In this document: positions 8,706-16,622 of the stretch, one piece after another
Position numbering within the stretch: the first letter of the stretch is position 1
Layout: each line of letters opens with the position of its first letter
Translations under genes and position numbers: made by a program
The notes under the pieces: model-generated
The model's database searches: none
Told to the model about the DNA's origin: nothing
The model's input: only the letters and a program-made list of their open reading frames with translations
DNA from: Bifidobacterium tibiigranuli
GTDB lineage: Bacteria; Actinomycetota; Actinomycetes; Actinomycetales; Bifidobacteriaceae
DNA: 64,000 nucleotides
Direction of reading: 5' to 3'
Assembly: GCF_009371885.1 (NCBI RefSeq)
Contig: NZ_QLZA01000010.1
Location: 97,338 to 161,337, forward strand

Positions 8706-9818
8706 TCAATCGCCAAACGCCCCGCGCACATACTGCTGCGGGTAGGGAATCTGATCGGCGCTCAGGCCCAGCTTATCGGCAGCTCGCAGCGGCCAGTACG
8801 GGTCGCGCAGCGAAGCCCGGCCGATTTCGATGGCGTCGGCCTTGCCGGAGCGCAATATCTTCTCCGCCTGCTTCGGCTTGGTGATAAGCCCTACGGCCGT
8901 CACCGGCACATCGGCATCGCGGCGAATCGCATCGGCGAAAGGCACCTGATAGTTCAGCTTGACGGGAATGGAAACGCCGGCGACGATGCCTCCAGTCGAT
9001 ACGTCGACCAGGTCGACGCCATGTTCCTTAAGCACACGGGCGGTTTCGGTCGTCTCCTCAAGATCCCAGCCGTTCGTCGCCCAATCAGTAGCTGAAATGC
9101 GAACCGTCAGCGGCATGGTCTCGGGGATGACGCCGCGAATCGCATCGACTATCTCGATGAGGAAGCGCATGCGGTTGACCAGCTCGCCGCCATATTCGTC
9201 ATGCCGGTTGTTGGACAGCGGATCGAGGAACTGCGAAATCAAATATCCATGCGCCGCATGAATCTGAATCATCTGGAAGCCGGCGGCCACCGCACGGCCA
9301 GCAGCATTGCGGAATTCGTCCACGATGCCGTGAATCTCGTCTACGCTCAGTTCGCGAGGCTCGGCATAGTCCCCAAAGGGAATCGGGCTCGGCGCGACGG
9401 TCTGCCAGCCGCCCTTATCCTGCGGCACTGAGGCGTTTTCATACCCTAGCCCCACACACCCTGTCGAGGCCTTGCGCCCGGCATGGTTGAGTTGCACGCC
9501 GAAGGCCGCGCCCGCAGCCTTGACGCCTTCGACAATCCAGCGCCATGCATCGATCTGGTCATCGTTCCACAGTCCCACATCGCATGGCGAAATGCGCCCG
9601 TCCGGACTCACTGCACTCGCCTCGGCGATGATCATGCCGAAGCCGCCCAGTGCACGCGAAACGTAATGCTGATAGTGGAATGGGGTCGGCTTGCCGTCGC
9701 GATCAGGCACGGAATACATGCACATCGGCGGCATCCACACGCGGTTGCGCATGGTCAGGCCGCGCAAAGTCAGCGGCTCGAACAGCTTCGGCGTCTCTGG
9801 TTTCGTGGCTTTGCCCAT
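8706..9818 (-). CDS. NADH:flavin oxidoreductase, old yellow enzyme family (YqjM-like)
   Basis: A 370-residue FMN-dependent ene-reductase of the thermophilic-like/YqjM group. Recognisable pieces are PLTLRGLTMRNRVWMPPMCM (flavin-binding strand with the YqjM Cys), QHYVSRALGGFGM, VQLNHAGRKAS, the substrate His pair region QIHAAHGYLISQFLDPLSN and the C-terminal GRASLRDPYWPLRAA. It would reduce activated C=C bonds with NAD(P)H; the physiological substrate is unknown. The ATG at 9818 is preceded by AAAGGA at 8 nt; a 15-codon upstream extension is less likely. It converges with pyrD (25-nt gap). Confidence 0.92.
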   Translation of the reverse strand: MGKATKPETPKLFEPLTLRGLTMRNRVWMPPMCMYSVPDRDGKPTPFHYQHYVSRALGGFGMIIAEASAVSPDGRISPCDVGLWNDDQIDAWRWIVEGVKAAGAAFGVQLNHAGRKASTGCVGLGYENASVPQDKGGWQTVAPSPIPFGDYAEPRELSVDEIHGIVDEFRNAAGRAVAAGFQMIQIHAAHGYLISQFLDPLSNNRHDEYGGELVNRMRFLIEIVDAIRGVIPETMPLTVRISATDWATNGWDLEETTETARVLKEHGVDLVDVSTGGIVAGVSIPVKLNYQVPFADAIRRDADVPVTAVGLITKPKQAEKILRSGKADAIEIGRASLRDPYWPLRAADKLGLSADQIPYPQQYVRGAFGD

Positions 9819-9955
9819 AGCAGTCATCCTTTGCTTGATTTCAGTGCGATTCGTCTCCCGCACGGTTCAATGCTCAATTCCCAATTCTCCCACGACTCGT
9901 TTTCCGCGTTACCTGGCACCGCAAGCCGAGTCGACGAGCCGGACGAGCATGCCGC

Positions 9956-12142
9956 CTACCGTCGCTGCGGCGTGCTCTGCTGCGTGCGCGGAGCCGCAGC
10001 CGGAGCGGACATGTACTGCGGAGCCGGATTGCCGTAATTATTGTCCGGCGGGATTCCGGCCGAGTTCAGGTAATTGTTCATGAACTCCTTCCAAGCCGGA
10101 GTCGCGATGTACATGCCGTACCAGCTGCCCATCGAACGCCCGTTGATCGTCATGCCAGTGAAGCTCTTCGGGACCTCCATATTGCCCACGCTCACGAACG
10201 CCGCCACCTGTCCAGGGGTGAACCCGGCAGTGGTCATGTAGGTGTCCTCGTTCGTTCCGGTTTTGGAGAAGGTCTTGCGCCCGTTGTCAAGCTGGGTCGT
10301 GGCGGCCTCGCCACCGGGCGTCACCACGCCCTGATTCAGCGCGTAGGCCGTGGTCTGGGCGATTTCAGGGGATATGGCCTGATGGCAGTTGGCTTTGGGG
10401 ACCGGGACATTCTTGCCCGTCCTGTCAGTGACCTTCTTGATTGCGATAGGTGTGCATTCCACGCCGTTGGCACCAAGAGTCGCGTAGACGTTCGCCATCG
10501 TAAGCGGCGAGGCCTGCACCGCGCCGATAGTCATTGGCGGGTTCAGCGAATTGAGGTCGTAGACATCCTCATGCCCAAGCGGCGAATTCTCATAGCCCAG
10601 CGTCTTCGCCGCATCCGCTATCGAGCACAGCCCGATCTGCGCCGCCATCGAAGCCTGAGTCGTATTGTGCGAACGGACAAGGCCCTGCAGCGGCGATTCC
10701 GGGCTGGTAGTGCCGCCGCCTGAATTCTGCACGGACCATACGCCTATGCCGCCGTAACGGCTGCAGTTGAAAGAGCTGTTGCTGTAGCGCGTCGATGTGG
10801 CAAGCGGCGTGTTGATTGATTTGCCGGCAAGCATCCAGGCCACCATGTTGATCGGCTTCCATGTGGATCCGACGCCAGCGCCATATCCACCGCCGTCCTT
10901 CTGGTCGACGGCGTAGTTGATGGCGGTGTGCGTCGGATCGCTTTTCGCCGCGTCCGTGGCGTCATAGATGCGGTTGCTGCCGAAAGCGAGCACTTCGCCG
11001 GTGCCCGGCTTGATTGCGGCGATGGACACCTCGAAGCCGCTGGGATCGCCCACCGGGATGGTGTCGCGCGCCGCCTGCATGGCTGCCGCGTTGGCGCGCA
11101 CATCCATCGTCGTGTAGATATCCAGCCCGCCTTCGGTGAGCATCTTCTGCCGATCCGTCTCGGTTTTGCCGAATTCGGGAGAATTGAGTATCTGCTTGGT
11201 CACGTAATCGCAGAAGAATCCGGCATCGCCTGCGGCCTGGCAACCCACGTTGGTCACATTGTCCTGAATGTTCAGCGTGTCCTTGAGCGGCGTATTGCGC
11301 GCCTTGTCATGCTCTCCCTTGGTGATGTAGCCCTGCTGGTACATCAAATCGAGCACGATGTTGCGCTGGTCCTGCGCCTCGGGCTGGTTCTGCTCAATCG
11401 AGGGGTCGAAGGCGGCCGGGTTCTTGGTGATGGCGGCTATGGTCGCGGCCTGCACGATGGTCAGGTCCTTGGCAGAGGTGTTGAAATAGCGCCGCGCCGC
11501 GGTCTCGACGCCGTAGAGATTGTCAGTGCCGAACTGCGCGATGTTGAGGTAGCCCTGCAGAATCTCCATCTTGGAGTATTTCTTCTCCATCTGCACAGCG
11601 ATGAGCATTTCGCGTATCTTGCGCGCGATCGTATCCTCCGAGGCATGGTATTCGCCGATCGGATCGTTGTTCTCGCGAGCCTTGATGAGCAGCACATTCT
11701 TCACGTACTGCTGGGTCAGCGACGAGCCGCCCTGGGTGTCGCCCTTCTTAACGAAGGTCTGGATGAAGGCGCGCAGCACGCCCTGCACGTCCACGCCGGA
11801 GTGCTCGAAGAAACGGCGGTCCTCGCGGGCGACCACAGCCTGCCGCATCGGTTCGGAGATGTCCTTGATCGGCACGACCGTGCGGTTCTGCGCATAGAAC
11901 GACGCCAGCACGGTTTTGCCGTCGGAGGCGTACAGCCGCGATTTCTGCGGCAGCGATGTCACATCGAAGTCGATGCCCTCCACCTTGAGCGACGGCACGA
12001 CGGCTTTGGTGAGTCTGTTCATCCCCAGTACGCCAGGCGCAAGGAATAAGCTCGCCACCACGCCACCGGCGACGCACAGCATCACGTAGGCGAGAATCAG
12101 CGCAAGCACGCGCCGGACGATGAGGGGTTTCTTCTTCGGCAT
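9956..12142 (-). CDS. Class A penicillin-binding protein (transglycosylase/transpeptidase)
   Basis: A 728-residue bifunctional peptidoglycan synthase. A short basic cytoplasmic start and one TM helix (about residues 11-33) precede the GT51 domain with EDRRFFEHSGVD and GGSSLTQQYVKNVLL. The transpeptidase domain carries the SxxK serine in GVGSTWKPINM, the SxN-type SHNTTQ and the KTG box in FSKTGTNEDTY. The C-terminal 35 residues are Pro/Asn/Ala/Gln-rich. TAGAAT (12155-12150) ends eight bases before ATG 12142, suggesting a leaderless start there rather than three codons upstream. It acts outside the membrane on lipid II. Confidence 0.94.
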   Translation of the reverse strand: MPKKKPLIVRRVLALILAYVMLCVAGGVVASLFLAPGVLGMNRLTKAVVPSLKVEGIDFDVTSLPQKSRLYASDGKTVLASFYAQNRTVVPIKDISEPMRQAVVAREDRRFFEHSGVDVQGVLRAFIQTFVKKGDTQGGSSLTQQYVKNVLLIKARENNDPIGEYHASEDTIARKIREMLIAVQMEKKYSKMEILQGYLNIAQFGTDNLYGVETAARRYFNTSAKDLTIVQAATIAAITKNPAAFDPSIEQNQPEAQDQRNIVLDLMYQQGYITKGEHDKARNTPLKDTLNIQDNVTNVGCQAAGDAGFFCDYVTKQILNSPEFGKTETDRQKMLTEGGLDIYTTMDVRANAAAMQAARDTIPVGDPSGFEVSIAAIKPGTGEVLAFGSNRIYDATDAAKSDPTHTAINYAVDQKDGGGYGAGVGSTWKPINMVAWMLAGKSINTPLATSTRYSNSSFNCSRYGGIGVWSVQNSGGGTTSPESPLQGLVRSHNTTQASMAAQIGLCSIADAAKTLGYENSPLGHEDVYDLNSLNPPMTIGAVQASPLTMANVYATLGANGVECTPIAIKKVTDRTGKNVPVPKANCHQAISPEIAQTTAYALNQGVVTPGGEAATTQLDNGRKTFSKTGTNEDTYMTTAGFTPGQVAAFVSVGNMEVPKSFTGMTINGRSMGSWYGMYIATPAWKEFMNNYLNSAGIPPDNNYGNPAPQYMSAPAAAPRTQQSTPQRR

Positions 12143-12330
12143 GGTGACCATTCTAGGGGGGCGTCTCTACCGCATCGCCGCCGTCGCGAAGTCGTAACGA
12201 AGCCCTCACGTTGCGGTGCCGAAGCTGTGCGAACGCCGATAACTCGCTGGATTCGCCAATGAGGACAGCGAAGAATGCACCAGTACGAAACAGTGATGCA
12301 GCGCACGATGCGACGCGCCTGAAGGAGATT

Positions 12331-13044
12331 TCAGCGCCGGGAGCGACGAATGAGCATGCCTGGCTTGTAGATGATGATGGAACGGCCTTCGCGCGCGATC
12401 CAGCCGCGATTGGAGAAATCCATAAGCGCCTTGTTCACCGTCTCGCGCGAGGAGCCAACCAGCTGCGCCAGCTCCTCTTGGGTCAGGTCGTGCGGCACCT
12501 TGAGACCGGCTTCAACCGGTTCGCCGAAGCGCGAGGCAAGACTCAGCAGGGTTTTGGCCAGGCGCGCCGGAACATCCATGAACACGAGGTCGGAGATGCG
12601 CTCGTTGTTGGCGCGCATCCGGTTGGCCAGCACCTGCAGCATGTCCACAGCAACCCGGGGGTATTTGCCGAGCCAGGCGAACAACGCATCATGTTCGAGC
12701 CAGGCGACGCGCGTGTTGTTCGTCATCGCGACCGCCGAGGCGGTGCGCGGCCCTCCGTGGGGGTCGAACACGGGTATCTCGCCGAGTACTTCGCCATAGG
12801 CATGGATGCTGAGCAGCTGCACGCGATTGTCGCGCGATTCGCGGATGAGCTTGACCCGCCCCTCTTCGAGCAGGAATATGCGCTGGTCCTCGCCGCCCTC
12901 GCGGAAGATGAAATGGTTCTTCGCGAATGTGGCCCGCTTCAAATGCGGCAGCAGCTCCTCGGCCTGCCCCGGAGAGACCTGCTTGAACAAGGCGGTACGC
13001 AGCAGGATATTATCCGGCTCAGGCATCTCATTCGGCTTTGCCAC
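12331..13044 (-). CDS. Crp/Fnr-family transcriptional regulator
   Basis: A 237-residue regulator with an N-terminal cyclic-nucleotide-binding fold (FREGGEDQRIFLLEEGRVKL, then GEVLGEIPVFDPHGGPRTAS, the phosphate-binding cassette with its Arg) and a C-terminal winged HTH (LTQEELAQLVGSSRETVNKAL). It resembles the GlxR/Crp regulators of actinobacteria; cAMP binding is possible but not proven. GGAGG at 13058-13054 lies directly against an ATG at 13053 but 9 nt before the GTG at 13044, so GTG was chosen. The lplA-like gene lies upstream in the same direction with a gap of only a few tens of bases. Confidence 0.9.
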   Translation of the reverse strand: MAKPNEMPEPDNILLRTALFKQVSPGQAEELLPHLKRATFAKNHFIFREGGEDQRIFLLEEGRVKLIRESRDNRVQLLSIHAYGEVLGEIPVFDPHGGPRTASAVAMTNNTRVAWLEHDALFAWLGKYPRVAVDMLQVLANRMRANNERISDLVFMDVPARLAKTLLSLASRFGEPVEAGLKVPHDLTQEELAQLVGSSRETVNKALMDFSNRGWIAREGRSIIIYKPGMLIRRSRR

Positions 13045-13082
13045 GCTTGTCATCCTCCATGAACAGGTGAATCCTCATCGAC

Positions 13083-14276
13083 TCAGGCCCATTGTAGACC
13101 CGCCCGCGCCGATTCCATAAGCAGCGCGATTACGGACGCCCTGCCCATGCCCGTCTGCGAGCGCAACGGATCGACGCGCTTGGCCGCCGACTGCACGGCC
13201 TTGTCACGCAGCTTCTCCTGAGACACCTTGAGCATACGACTCATTTTCGCCGTATCGATGTCGTACGCCATCGTGACGTGGTGTAGCAGCGAGCCCGGGC
13301 CCTCGCCCTGCGGCGGGAAGCGGCGTTGAGCGGCTCCGCCGATTTTCCCGTACTGGGAGGCGATGTCGTTGAGCCCCGAGAACCGCACATCCAGGCCGAT
13401 GCCGCCCAAGGCGTCCACCAGCCACTGATCGCACAGCCGGTAGGACTGCTCAATGCTGACATCGCGCACGAAATCCCTCGGCGCATACAGCGAGTAAGTA
13501 ATCGTGTTGCCCGGCTCCACGAACATCGCACCGCCTCCGGTGCACCGGCGCACCACGCTCACCTGCTCGCGGCGGCAGGCCGCCAGATCGACCGAATCCT
13601 CAAGCGACTGGAAACGGCCGATGATCACCGCGGAATTGGCCCACTCCCAGATGCGCAGCGTCGCCGGTCGCGTTCCTGCGGCCACCTCGCGGGCCCATTG
13701 CTCGTCGATATCCATCTGCTCCTGTGGCTGGCGGGCGATGTCGTGGATGACTTGCGGATGCAGGGCCTTCCAGCGCCGCCGCGCCTCGTCGCGCAGTGCA
13801 TCCTCACGCAGTGCCTCCTCACACAGTGCATCGGCAGTCGGGCCGGCCATTGCCGTGGCGGCATTCGTACCCGCAGCACCCTTGCCAGCCGTATGTTTGA
13901 CGGAGGCATTGCAGCTGTCGGTGCTGCGCGTGTCGGCACTGTTCATGACAGTGCTGCCCACGGCCCGGGCGAAAGCGGTTTCGATTGCTGCCGCGTCAAT
14001 CCCGACGATCGACGTGTCTGGATGCCGGGCAAAGGCTTCTTCGACTGGCGTTCCCGCTATGAGCGCGTCTTCGATATCGCGCACCAGCGCCGCGATTTCC
14101 CGCTCGTCGGCGCTGTCAAGAAAGAAATCGCCGTCAAGATGGCATTGCGTGACAGCTCCGGTGCCATCACGACGTACATTGACTCCCACAAGCTTGCCGC
14201 CAGCGAGCTTGCATTCCCCGCGCGAGAAGCCCTTACGGGCATCTTCACGGATACTCTGCTCGTCACTCATCTGCAT
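13083..14276 (-). CDS. Lipoate-protein ligase with N-terminal accessory domain
   Basis: A 397-residue protein with two recognisable parts. Residues about 20-125 (GECKLAGGKLVGVNV, LDGDFF, IVGIDAAAIETAFARA) resemble the accessory domain normally found C-terminal in LplA or as separate LplB. Residues about 180-390 (EWANSAVIIGRFQSLEDSVDL, VVRRCTGGGAMFVEPGN, DIASQYGKIGGAAQRR, LLHHVTMAYDID) are the catalytic LplA/BPL domain with the RRxTGGGA loop and the KIGGAAQ catalytic Lys. They are joined by about 50 low-complexity residues. It would adenylate lipoate and attach it to an acceptor; the GcvH protein at 20.8 kb is the only acceptor seen. AAGGAG 11 nt upstream favours ATG 14276 over a GTG at 14288. 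Confidence 0.85.
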   Translation of the reverse strand: MQMSDEQSIREDARKGFSRGECKLAGGKLVGVNVRRDGTGAVTQCHLDGDFFLDSADEREIAALVRDIEDALIAGTPVEEAFARHPDTSIVGIDAAAIETAFARAVGSTVMNSADTRSTDSCNASVKHTAGKGAAGTNAATAMAGPTADALCEEALREDALRDEARRRWKALHPQVIHDIARQPQEQMDIDEQWAREVAAGTRPATLRIWEWANSAVIIGRFQSLEDSVDLAACRREQVSVVRRCTGGGAMFVEPGNTITYSLYAPRDFVRDVSIEQSYRLCDQWLVDALGGIGLDVRFSGLNDIASQYGKIGGAAQRRFPPQGEGPGSLLHHVTMAYDIDTAKMSRMLKVSQEKLRDKAVQSAAKRVDPLRSQTGMGRASVIALLMESARAGLQWA

Positions 14277-14351
14277 GAGCGCGCCCACTCCTTCGCCGTA
14301 CGAATAGCCGTACCAAGCTTCCGCCTGCTCACCGAGCAGCGTTTACGCCGC

Positions 14352-15032
14352 TCAGTCCCTAAGCTCGACTCCACGCGCATCGCGGTGCCACGGCGATCCA
14401 TAGTTGGAGCATAGGATGAGGATGCCTTCGATCAGCCCCCACACCCAAGCCACGAATGGACCAACTACGATAATCCACCCGACCAAGGTCAGCAGCAGCT
14501 GCGCGACCGCCTTGCCGGTATTGCCCAGATAGAAGTTATGCACGCCGAAGCTCCCCAGGAAAATGCCCAAGAGCCCGGCCACCAGCTTCTGCCGAGGGAT
14601 ATAGCCGTACGGGAGCTCCGGACCAGCATAGCCCTGCGCCGAGTATGGCTGCGCGCCCCACTGCTGGCCTGGCTGGCCTTGCTGCCCGCCCTGCGCGAAA
14701 CCGCCCTCGAACCCATCCTGCCCGGGGGCATAGTACGCGCCCTGATATGCATCATACGGCTGCTGAGCGTACTGCGGCTGCCCGGCATTCGGGTTCGTAT
14801 TCGGACCGGCATTCGCTCCAGCATAGCCGTACGGGTCAGCTGGCCCAGCCGCATACTGCTGCTGGCCCGTCTGGCCGGCCTGACCCTGCTGCATTGGCTG
14901 TGCCGGCTGGGCTGGCTGACTTGGCTGCGTCGGTTGCGTCGGTTGCTCGCCGCCGACAGGAGCCTGTGGCGTCTGCGCATAGCTGTCGCTCGGGTATTGC
15001 TGCTGGCCGTTATCGGGGTTGAAGTCGCTCAT
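14352..15032 (-). CDS. TM2 domain-containing membrane protein
   Basis: A 226-residue protein. The first 140 residues are Gln/Pro/Ala/Gly/Tyr-rich with short repeats (PTQPTQPSQPAQPAQP, then QPYDAYQGAYY), a disordered cytoplasmic tail. The TM2 domain follows: PRQKLVAGLLGIFLGSFGVHNFYLGNTGKA, a turn, and a second helix LLTLVGWIIVVGPFVAWVWGLIEG. TM2 proteins are widespread in actinobacteria; their function is not established. No operon partner is obvious; it sits between lplA and leuB. Confidence 0.87.
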   Translation of the reverse strand: MSDFNPDNGQQQYPSDSYAQTPQAPVGGEQPTQPTQPSQPAQPAQPMQQGQAGQTGQQQYAAGPADPYGYAGANAGPNTNPNAGQPQYAQQPYDAYQGAYYAPGQDGFEGGFAQGGQQGQPGQQWGAQPYSAQGYAGPELPYGYIPRQKLVAGLLGIFLGSFGVHNFYLGNTGKAVAQLLLTLVGWIIVVGPFVAWVWGLIEGILILCSNYGSPWHRDARGVELRD

Positions 15033-15106
15033 GCCTACAACCTTACTGTATTGCGCTTACTGCTCCATTATGCTTACTGCGTTATGGCGTAGTGTTTGTG
15101 ACATAG

Positions 15107-15173
15107 CACTGTGTTGGCTAACGCAGTGTTGTGCGGCACAGCGTTGACCAACACAGCGTTAGCCAACACAGTG
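15107..15173. repeat. Perfect 18-bp inverted repeat in the leuB-TM2 gap
   Basis: CACTGTGTTGGCTAACGC (15107-15124) and its exact reverse complement (15156-15173) flank a 31-nt loop that itself holds shorter TGTTG/CAACA arms. The surrounding 15.08-15.21 kb is made of degenerate words such as ACACAGCGTT and GCCAAC. The element lies between the leuB stop and the TM2 start, both minus strand, so it may terminate leuB transcription or be a repeat element. Confidence 0.65.
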
Positions 15174-15219
15174 TCATACAACACGTTGTCAGCCAACGCA
15201 GCGAGCATGCGATTGCGCC

Positions 15220-16257
15220 TCACAGCCGGGCGAGGATGTCCTGCCCCACCTGCTGGGTGCTGCGCTGCGTGGATCCGAGCTCTTCGATATCGGCCTCGAC
15301 GGCCCTCTCGATGCGCACGGCGGGCTCCTCGAAGCCGAGATGGCGCAGCAGCATGGCGGTGGATAGAATCGCAGCGGTCGGATTGGCGATGCCCTTGCCG
15401 GCGATATCCGGCGCAGAGCCGTGAATCGGCTCGAACATCGAGGGGTATTCATTCGACGCGTTGATGCAGCCCGAGGCCGAATAGCCCACGCCGCCCACGA
15501 CCGCGCCCGCCTCGTCGGTGAGGATGTCGCCGAAGAGGTTGTCGGTCAGAATCACGTCGAAGCGCGAGGGGTCGGAGACCAGGAAGATCGTCGCCGCGTC
15601 GATGTGCTGGTAGTCATGCGACACCTCGGGGTATTCCTCGCCCACACGGTCCACGATGCGCTGCCACATGTCGCCGGCGTTGACGAGCACGTTCTTCTTG
15701 TGCACGAGCGTGACATGCTTGCGCCGCTTCATCGCCAGCTCGAAGGCGTAGCGCACGACGCGCTCGACGCCATACGCGGTGTTAAGCGATACCTCGGTGG
15801 CGACCTCTGCCGGCGTGTCGCGCCGAATCGCTCCGCCCGCGCCGCAGTACAGCCCTTCTGTGCCCTCGCGCACGACAACGAAGTCGATGTCGCCGGGGTC
15901 GGCAAGCGGCGAGGTGACGCCCTTGTAGAGCTTGGAGGGGCGCAGGTTCACATACTGGTCAAGCGCGAACCGCAGCTTGAGCAGCAGCCCGCGTTCCAGG
16001 ATGCCCGCCTTGATGCGCGGGTCGCCGATGGCACCGAGCAGGATGGCGTCGGTGCGCTTGATGCGCTCAAGGTCCTCGTCCGGCAGAATCGCGCCGTCGC
16101 GCAGATAGCGTTCGGCACCGAGGTCGAAGGACTCGTACTCGAAGTGCGCCGCGCCTTCAGCCGCCTTATCGAGGGCCGCCTGCGCGACCGGAATGATTTC
16201 CTTGCCGATGCCATCGCCGGGGATGACGGCGATGTGATATGTCTGGGTTGTACTCAT
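15220..16257 (-). CDS. leuB: 3-Isopropylmalate dehydrogenase
   Basis: A 345-residue NAD-dependent beta-decarboxylating dehydrogenase of leucine synthesis. It has the family start [14 protein letters not shown], the substrate-binding region [28 protein letters not shown], the KKNVL catalytic-Lys segment, [23 protein letters not shown] with the metal-binding Asp residues, and the C-terminal [20 protein letters not shown]. The frame is open 62 codons upstream, but homology starts at the MSTTQTYH methionine. TAGTGT (16270-16265) lies seven bases before that ATG, so the mRNA is probably leaderless. Isocitrate dehydrogenase was considered, but length and motifs favour LeuB. Confidence 0.92.
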   Translation of the reverse strand: MSTTQTYHIAVIPGDGIGKEIIPVAQAALDKAAEGAAHFEYESFDLGAERYLRDGAILPDEDLERIKRTDAILLGAIGDPRIKAGILERGLLLKLRFALDQYVNLRPSKLYKGVTSPLADPGDIDFVVVREGTEGLYCGAGGAIRRDTPAEVATEVSLNTAYGVERVVRYAFELAMKRRKHVTLVHKKNVLVNAGDMWQRIVDRVGEEYPEVSHDYQHIDAATIFLVSDPSRFDVILTDNLFGDILTDEAGAVVGGVGYSASGCINASNEYPSMFEPIHGSAPDIAGKGIANPTAAILSTAMLLRHLGFEEPAVRIERAVEADIEELGSTQRSTQQVGQDILARL

Positions 16258-16447
16258 AGCCGTGACACTAGTCGCGCCCGCCCGCCGACCCGAGCGCGCG
16301 TTCCAAGTATTGGACATGATTATGGAATCAGTTTGCGGAGGCGTTAAGCGCAGAACCCAGTGGGTTCTGCGTAGCCGACGCCGAGGGCCCGCCAAGGGCC
16401 CGAGGAAACAACGGAGTTCACCCTTGGACAGTCGTTGAGCCACGAAC

Positions 16448-16620
16448 CGTCACAACCCCCGCACTAACTCGACCCTTGTGCGGGAATCGTGACGTAAAAC
16501 CGTGGTTATACATCACAACCCCCGCACAAAGGGCGGGATGCTGCGGGATTTGTGACGTTTGGCCGCGCTGAGACATCACAACTCCCGCACTATGTTCAAG
16601 ATAATGCGGGGGTTGTGACG
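16448..16620. repeat. Array of three 47-nt hairpin elements, period 63 nt
   Basis: Three inverted-repeat units occupy 16448-16494, 16511-16557 and 16574-16620. Each is exactly 47 nt with arms like TCACAACCCCCGCA and TGCGGGGGTTGTGA around a loop of about 15 nt. The intervening spacers are 16 nt and differ. The array fills most of the 365-nt gap between the oligopeptidase stop and leuB; the remaining 16271-16447 has no gene I can support, only a short inverted pair (CAGAACCCAGTGGGTTCTG) near 16352. The same geometry recurs at 40050-40159. Confidence 0.85.
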
Positions 16621-16622
16621 TT

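Noticed and set aside
10928..12049. Long open frame on the plus strand opposite the class A PBP
   Set aside because: Antisense shadow of a GC-rich gene; no ribosome-binding site and His/Arg/Gly-biased composition.
16448..16620. CRISPR-like array of regularly spaced repeats
   Set aside because: Only three units, each a diverged palindrome, with 16-nt spacers and no cas genes; a hairpin-repeat array fits better.
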